A DNA stretch of 64,000 nt, from assembly GCA_017397925.1 (NCBI GenBank), contig JAFQHO010000052.1, positions 1 to 64,000 on the forward strand. The letters are read 5' to 3'. Numbering within the stretch: position 1 is the stretch's first letter; every line of letters starts with the position of its first letter. Position numbers and translations under genes: made by a program. The notes under the pieces were generated by a model. The model did no database searches, was not told where the DNA came from, and saw only the letters and a list, made by a program, of their open reading frames with translations. This DNA comes from Ruminococcus sp. Lineage in GTDB: Bacteria > Bacillota > Clostridia > Oscillospirales > Ruminococcaceae. Shown in pieces: positions 60,063 to 64,000 of the stretch.

Positions 60063-60872
60063 ATGGATTATTATGTTAAAAATAATGATATAATCCTTTC
60101 TGAAAAGGATTTTAATCTTGATGAAACCCTTGATTGCGGACAGGCTTTCCGCTGGAAAAAAATACAGAGCGACTATAACTGCACATATGAAGGAAGCTTT
60201 TTTAACGATAATCTGAGAATTTCCGAAATATCCAAGGGTCAGTTTATATTCCACAATGTTTCAGAGGATGAGTTTCTCGGGAAATGGGCGGATTATTTTG
60301 ATTTTTATACTGATTATTCTCAGCTGAAAGCGGAGTTTTCAGAAGATGAAACGCTTTCTAAAGCCTGTGAATTCGCTGGAGGAATACGCCTGCTTAAACA
60401 GAATAGCTGGGAGTGCTTAATTTCCTTTATTATTTCTCAGAATAATAATATTCCGCGTATAAAGGGCATTATTGACCGCCTTTGTGATAATTACGGTGCA
60501 TTTCCCACCGCTGAACAAATGAGGGGAGTTACCGCAGATGACCTTGCCTTTCTCAGAAGCGGCTTTCGAGGAAAGTATTTAAGCGACGCCGTTGAATGTA
60601 TAAATACGGGAAAAATAAATTTGTCCGATATTGCCGTTGCCCCGATTGAGCAAGCAAGAGAGGAACTTAAAAAAATCAAAGGAGTAGGCCCTAAGGTAGC
60701 TGAATGTGTTTTACTTTTCGGTATGCATCGGACAGAAGCTTTTCCTGTTGATGTGTGGATAAAGCGTGTACTTGCAGAGTATTATCCCAATGGATTTCCG
60801 GAATTTGCAAAGGACAATGCTGGAATTGCACAGCAGTATCTTTTCCATTACATACGTAATATAACTGAATAA
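60063..60872 (+). CDS. 8-oxoguanine DNA glycosylase-like HhH-GPD enzyme
   Basis: The 269-residue protein has an OGG_N-type N-terminal domain (DETLDCGQAFRWKK) and a HhH-GPD domain: WECLISFIISQNNNIPRIKGII, the hairpin IKGVGPKVAECVLLFGMHRT, and catalytic Asp in EAFPVDVWIKRVL. The architecture matches bacterial OGG1-like enzymes; the catalytic Lys assignment is not certain. It would excise oxidised guanine. GAGGTG precedes ATG. Confidence 0.9.
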   Translation: MDYYVKNNDIILSEKDFNLDETLDCGQAFRWKKIQSDYNCTYEGSFFNDNLRISEISKGQFIFHNVSEDEFLGKWADYFDFYTDYSQLKAEFSEDETLSKACEFAGGIRLLKQNSWECLISFIISQNNNIPRIKGIIDRLCDNYGAFPTAEQMRGVTADDLAFLRSGFRGKYLSDAVECINTGKINLSDIAVAPIEQAREELKKIKGVGPKVAECVLLFGMHRTEAFPVDVWIKRVLAEYYPNGFPEFAKDNAGIAQQYLFHYIRNITE

Positions 60873-60926
60873 AATTGCGTAATTATGCCAAATATAACTG
60901 TAAATCTATTATTATAGGAGAATTAT

Positions 60927-61181
60927 ATGGTTAAAGGCGTAAATAAGCAGATTATTGAGGTAAACAACCCCAACAGCATTTATTTTGAAAAAGCTGTATT
61001 TTATCTGAAACCGGGTGTGCGAATTCTTCCAACAGAGCTTTCAGAGCGAGAAATAAACAAGATTATCGCGCCATACAGTGAGAACAGGAAAAATACTTTT
61101 TGTATGAAAATCGGGAGATCTGTTATTTATACTATGCTTGTTCTTACAGCTGCAGTTATTTCATATTTACTGATTTTTTAA
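60927..61181 (+). CDS. small tail-anchored hypothetical membrane protein
   Basis: The 84-residue protein has a soluble N-terminal part with FYLKPGVRILPTELSEREINKI and one C-terminal TM (about 64-84, SVIYTMLVLTAAVISYLLIF). No family is recognised. AGGAG precedes ATG. It stands between the glycosylase and the AraC gene with no apparent operon partner. Confidence 0.7.
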   Translation: MVKGVNKQIIEVNNPNSIYFEKAVFYLKPGVRILPTELSEREINKIIAPYSENRKNTFCMKIGRSVIYTMLVLTAAVISYLLIF

Positions 61182-61208
61182 AAATGAAGCAATATTTTTC
61201 AAAAAATA

Positions 61209-61237
61209 TAGACAAATTATGAATTATGTGATATAAT
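61209..61237 (+). promoter_or_regulatory. promoter of the AraC gene
   Basis: TAGACA (61209-61214), 17 bp, TATAAT (61232-61237). Confidence 0.75.
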
Positions 61238-61276
61238 AATATACAGCGATATTTTTTAGAAAGGAGAATAAAGCAT

Positions 61277-62128
61277 ATGAGTATAAATTCTGAGGATCAA
61301 TCCTGTGAAAGAATTATATGTACACCAAGTGCAACAGCGAAAAGGGCGTTCTTTTATGCCATTGAATTTGGAAATATTCATAAAGAAAAATCATCTGCAA
61401 TTCATCATCATGCAGCAGATTACTGGCTTTTTGCTGCCGTTGTTGAGGGGAGCGGAGTACTGACATATGATGAGGAGGAATACTCATTCAATAAGGGGGA
61501 TTGCTTTTTCATTGATTGTCGTGTTGCACATAGCTATACAGGTAATGAAAATAATCCTGTAGAGTTGATGTGGATTCATTTCGGCGGTGCAACAACAATG
61601 CAGTACTATGAAACGTTCACTGAACAATCCGGCTGTGTATTTCATCCTGTTTCTTTTGAAAAGGTTACTTCATCAATGCGTGAGATTTTCCGCCTTAATC
61701 AGGAAAAGGGCATAAATGCCGAAGCTATCACATCCGGACTTATCGTTCAGCTTCTTACCTCAGCCCTGACATCAACAGGCAAGGCTGAAATGATTGATTC
61801 GGCGTTAAAAAAGAAGCTGCAGGCAGTCAATGTCTATATTGAGGAAAAGTTTACAGAGGATATATCCCTCGAAAAGCTTTCTGCAGAATTTTACATAAGC
61901 AAGTACTATCTTTCAAGGGAATACAAGAAAATTTACGGCAAGACCATTTTTCAGCATATTATTTCCTGCCGTATTAATTACGGAAAACATCTGTTGCGTT
62001 TTTCGGATAATTCAGTAGAAGAAATTGCCCATTTATGTGGATTTAACGACCAAAGCTATTTTGTACGTCAATTCAAGAAAGCGGAGAATGTAACTTGTTT
62101 TGCATATCGCAGAATGTGGCGAGAATAG
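61277..62128 (+). CDS. AraC-family transcriptional regulator with cupin sensor
   Basis: The 283-residue protein has an N-terminal cupin/AraC-binding domain (about 20-150, HHHAADYWLFAAVVEGSGVLTYDEEEYSFNKGD-type sequence) and a C-terminal double HTH (about 180-280): ISLEKLSAEFYISKYYLSREYKKIYGKTIFQHI and VEEIAHLCGFNDQSYFVRQFKK. Such regulators usually sense a sugar. The gene target is not apparent: the next gene is convergent and unrelated. Confidence 0.92.
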   Translation: MSINSEDQSCERIICTPSATAKRAFFYAIEFGNIHKEKSSAIHHHAADYWLFAAVVEGSGVLTYDEEEYSFNKGDCFFIDCRVAHSYTGNENNPVELMWIHFGGATTMQYYETFTEQSGCVFHPVSFEKVTSSMREIFRLNQEKGINAEAITSGLIVQLLTSALTSTGKAEMIDSALKKKLQAVNVYIEEKFTEDISLEKLSAEFYISKYYLSREYKKIYGKTIFQHIISCRINYGKHLLRFSDNSVEEIAHLCGFNDQSYFVRQFKKAENVTCFAYRRMWRE

Positions 62129-62135
62129 GTAACAT

Positions 62136-62906
62136 TTATTTTTTGAAGAGTGTATAAAATCCGTTATTTACTGCCTTTTTTATCTGACATGTTTTGTCGC
62201 AGCAGTTATTACAGTTCAATGTCTGGTTTGAGCCGTACCAAAAACGTTCAGGGTATTTTCTCCACATTATTTCCCAGTGGACTATGACAGCAGTTCCCAT
62301 AAAAAAGAGGGAAAGGCTATAGAATGTGCCAACAAAGAGCATAGGAGTAAACATCATAAAGTGTCCCCAATCGTATATGCGGCAGTTTATACAACATTTG
62401 TTCTTCATTCCGAAGGTCTGGAATGGACAGAAAATCAGTATGCAGATATAATCGCATATGAAATAAAAACCTGTAAGCAAGAGAAGTTCAGGCTTGCCAA
62501 GTATACCTAAGAAATAGAGCAGTCCGATAATCGCATTTCCTACAAGCCATACAATCATACATTTTAAGGCTTTTTTATTCTCATCTTTTACAAAACTTTG
62601 CAGATTAGATTTTGAATAATCTGCAATAGGGTTAAAATTTGATTTACAGCTTTTCCCTGCACCCATAGAAAGAACAGGGGAGGGGAGTAGGTGCAGTGTC
62701 ATAAGTCCTATGAATATGATCCACATGATGTGCATAAAATTGAGCGCATCAAAGGGAGAGGTAGTTGTATAGAGGAAAAATGCTGCTTTATCTATTATAT
62801 ACAGCACAATCATAGCTATAAAAGCTGATATGCGTAAACCAAATTTTATAAGGTAGCCAATCATTTTAGGCGTTGGTATGAATTTACTATTGTGCATCTC
62901 ACACAT
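62136..62906 (-). CDS. multi-spanning membrane protein with Cys clusters, unknown function
   Basis: The 256-residue protein has about five TM segments (IAMIVLYIIDKAAFFLYTT, IMWIIFIGLMTLHLLP, MIVWLVGNAIIGLLYFLGIL, LLLLTGFYFICDYICILIF, FMMFTPMLFVGTFYSLSLFFMG). Two Cys motifs stand out: KCCINCRIYDWGH and CNNCCDKTCQ near the C-terminus, both probably on the same membrane side and able to bind a metal or Fe-S cluster. I recognise no named family. The start is uncertain: ATG 62897 is an alternative, and neither has a strong ribosome binding site. Confidence 0.75.
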   Translation of the reverse strand: MCEMHNSKFIPTPKMIGYLIKFGLRISAFIAMIVLYIIDKAAFFLYTTTSPFDALNFMHIMWIIFIGLMTLHLLPSPVLSMGAGKSCKSNFNPIADYSKSNLQSFVKDENKKALKCMIVWLVGNAIIGLLYFLGILGKPELLLLTGFYFICDYICILIFCPFQTFGMKNKCCINCRIYDWGHFMMFTPMLFVGTFYSLSLFFMGTAVIVHWEIMWRKYPERFWYGSNQTLNCNNCCDKTCQIKKAVNNGFYTLFKK

Positions 62907-62993
62907 CCAATCATATATAAGTAATAAAATATCTAAAGCTTACACATATATTATATCATTTTTTGTTTGTAATGTCAAATATTTCTTTATCGG

Positions 62994-63022
62994 TAGACAA
63001 AAATGAAATAATATGGTAAAAT
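62994..63022 (+). promoter_or_regulatory. promoter of the ydbC-like gene
   Basis: TAGACA (62994-62999), 17 bp, TAAAAT (63017-63022), 47 bp before ATG. Confidence 0.6.
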
Positions 63023-63069
63023 ACATAAGACGGAAGTTTCCGTGAAGAAAAAAGAATAGGAGAAAAACA

Positions 63070-63303
63070 ATGGCAGAATTAAAATTTGAAATTACAGAAT
63101 CACTTGGCGTTCTTGCAGAAAATGCAAAGGGTTGGACAAAGGAGCTTAATTTGGTAAGCTGGAATGACCACGAACCTAAGTATGATATCCGTGACTGGTC
63201 ACCCGACCATTCAAGAATGGGCAAGGGTGTAACACTTACAGCTGATGAGCTTGCTGCATTAAAGGATATCCTTGCAGAGGTTGACCTTGATTCATTTGAA
63301 TAA
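63070..63303 (+). CDS. YdbC/PC4-family ssDNA-binding protein
   Basis: The 77-residue protein matches the YdbC family of PC4-like folds across its length: LAENAKGWTKELNLVSWND, PKYDIRDWSPDHSRMGKGV and LTADELAALKDIL. These proteins bind ssDNA and are proposed to act in transcription or replication. AGGAG precedes ATG. Confidence 0.9.
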   Translation: MAELKFEITESLGVLAENAKGWTKELNLVSWNDHEPKYDIRDWSPDHSRMGKGVTLTADELAALKDILAEVDLDSFE

Positions 63304-63343
63304 TTGAATTTTGTCAACTCTGACGATATAATAACATAATTTT

Positions 63344-63373
63344 ATGGCTGCTTCAAATTGGGGCAGCCATATT
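63344..63373 (+). terminator. weak terminator after the ydbC-like gene
   Basis: ATGGCTGC/GCAGCCAT 8-bp stem followed by ATTTG; the short T-tail suggests partial read-through into the next gene. Confidence 0.5.
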
Positions 63374-63389
63374 TGAGGGAGGTGAAAAA

Positions 63390-64000
63390 ATGATTTTAGG
63401 CATAAATCAGACAAAATCAAGCGGAAAGAATACTTTTTCTATAACAGAGGACGGTTTTAACATATATAATGCTGAAACCCCATGGACACCGATTCATAAA
63501 CTTGAAATATCTATTAGTGATGATAAGGGAGCGGTTATATATAATACAAAATATTCTTTCTGGGAGAATTTCACAGAGGAACTGATACCCTTCAAGTATC
63601 TCTTTACCGGTTCTCAGAAATTTGAGCAATTTTCTGTAGTTGATACCAATGGTGAAACAGTTGGAAGTTTTTATATTGAAGTGAATGGATTGTGGGATTC
63701 AAAGGTGTGTATCCGCTACGGTGAAAAAATTCTTGTGGGCTACAGAGTTGGTACAGGTTTTGATGAAAATGTGACTTTTTATGACGGTGAAACAGTTGTT
63801 GGTCAGATTACAAAATCCAATAGAATGGTTGCTGACAATAAGGATAATTATATGCTTCATTTTATTGACGGGTATGATGATTTAAAACCGCTTCTTGCAT
63901 TTTTCGTCATATATTATGATTTCAGATATCATAATAACACCGGCGAGGCATTCAAGGGAACAAAAGTAAGCTATAAAAAGAGCCTTCACAAAAATGTTGA
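63390..64000 (+). CDS. LURP/Tubby-like beta-barrel protein, truncated by the window end
   Basis: ATG at 63390, 7 nt after GGGAGGTG, opens a frame that runs off the window (203 complete codons seen). Visible segments include SITEDGFNIYNAETPWTPIH, LIPFKYLFTGSQKFEQFSVV, GSFYIEVNGLWDSK and YMLHFIDGYDDLKPLLAFFV. The alternating strands and final hydrophobic helix fit the LURP-one/Tubby C-terminal fold. Function is unknown. The family call is tentative. Confidence 0.65.
   Translation, partial: MILGINQTKSSGKNTFSITEDGFNIYNAETPWTPIHKLEISISDDKGAVIYNTKYSFWENFTEELIPFKYLFTGSQKFEQFSVVDTNGETVGSFYIEVNGLWDSKVCIRYGEKILVGYRVGTGFDENVTFYDGETVVGQITKSNRMVADNKDNYMLHFIDGYDDLKPLLAFFVIYYDFRYHNNTGEAFKGTKVSYKKSLHKNV

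Overview
The window looks like the chromosome of a low-GC, Gram-positive, cellulosome-forming Ruminococcus-type member of the Oscillospiraceae. The evidence is a secreted CBM22-dockerin-CE1 esterase, Clostridia-type AddAB, a Spo0A orthologue, Thr-rich secreted GH25 proteins, YtrA-type GntR/ABC operons, and a tmRNA on the minus strand. I cannot name a species from sequence alone.

Region 1 (1-4455) is the right end of an integrated mobile element. It holds the end of a small ORF, about 600 nt of hairpin-rich non-coding DNA that looks like one large structured RNA, two small ORFs and a large serine recombinase. The RNA candidate is split by a complete IS1182-family insertion sequence (561-2078). 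That IS sits in the loop of a perfect hairpin with a 5-bp target duplication. The recombinase stop codon lies inside the 3' end of ssrA (tmRNA, 4434-4804, minus), so the element abuts the 3' end of the tmRNA gene. The apparent ssrA terminator lies in the recombinase coding sequence.

Region 2 (4805-31750) begins with a 156-bp MITE, a Spo0A orthologue with Asn at the phospho-acceptor position, and the dockerin esterase. It continues with a second MITE cluster, a GntR-ABC-permease operon, a FliB-like protein, prs and ppa. Next come a LacI-type sensor fused to GGDEF, an LRR_5 protein with a 14-residue Lys/Glu/Pro repeat, and a four-gene operon (two M42 peptidases, a GNAT-like protein and a YnbB-like PLP enzyme). 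The region ends with a zinc-ribbon/PASTA pseudokinase, a GNAT gene with an attenuator-like leader, tyrA, a DEDDh exonuclease, an RluA pseudouridine synthase and a double GH25 protein.

Region 3 (31800-50850) is mostly housekeeping: addB-addA, htrA, a FlK-like thioesterase with an LtaS-like enzyme, a FabG-like SDR, rpsF-ssb-rpsR, a DUF378 protein, an HPr-like protein without the active-site His, mtaB and purL.

Region 4 (50850-64000) holds a two-component system behind a 21-bp palindrome and a GntR/ABC operon behind a dense operator array. It also has a YitT protein, an in-frame PfkB/CAT remnant fusion upstream of a tyrosine recombinase, a small alarmone synthetase, an OGG-like glycosylase, an AraC regulator, a Cys-rich membrane protein, a YdbC/PC4 protein and a truncated LURP/Tubby-like protein.

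Strongest leads: the IS-split structured RNA, the recombinase/ssrA overlap, the Spo0A D-to-N change, the GNAT leader, the paired promoter-plus-hairpin elements at 28012 and 51027, and the operator array at 53755-53847.
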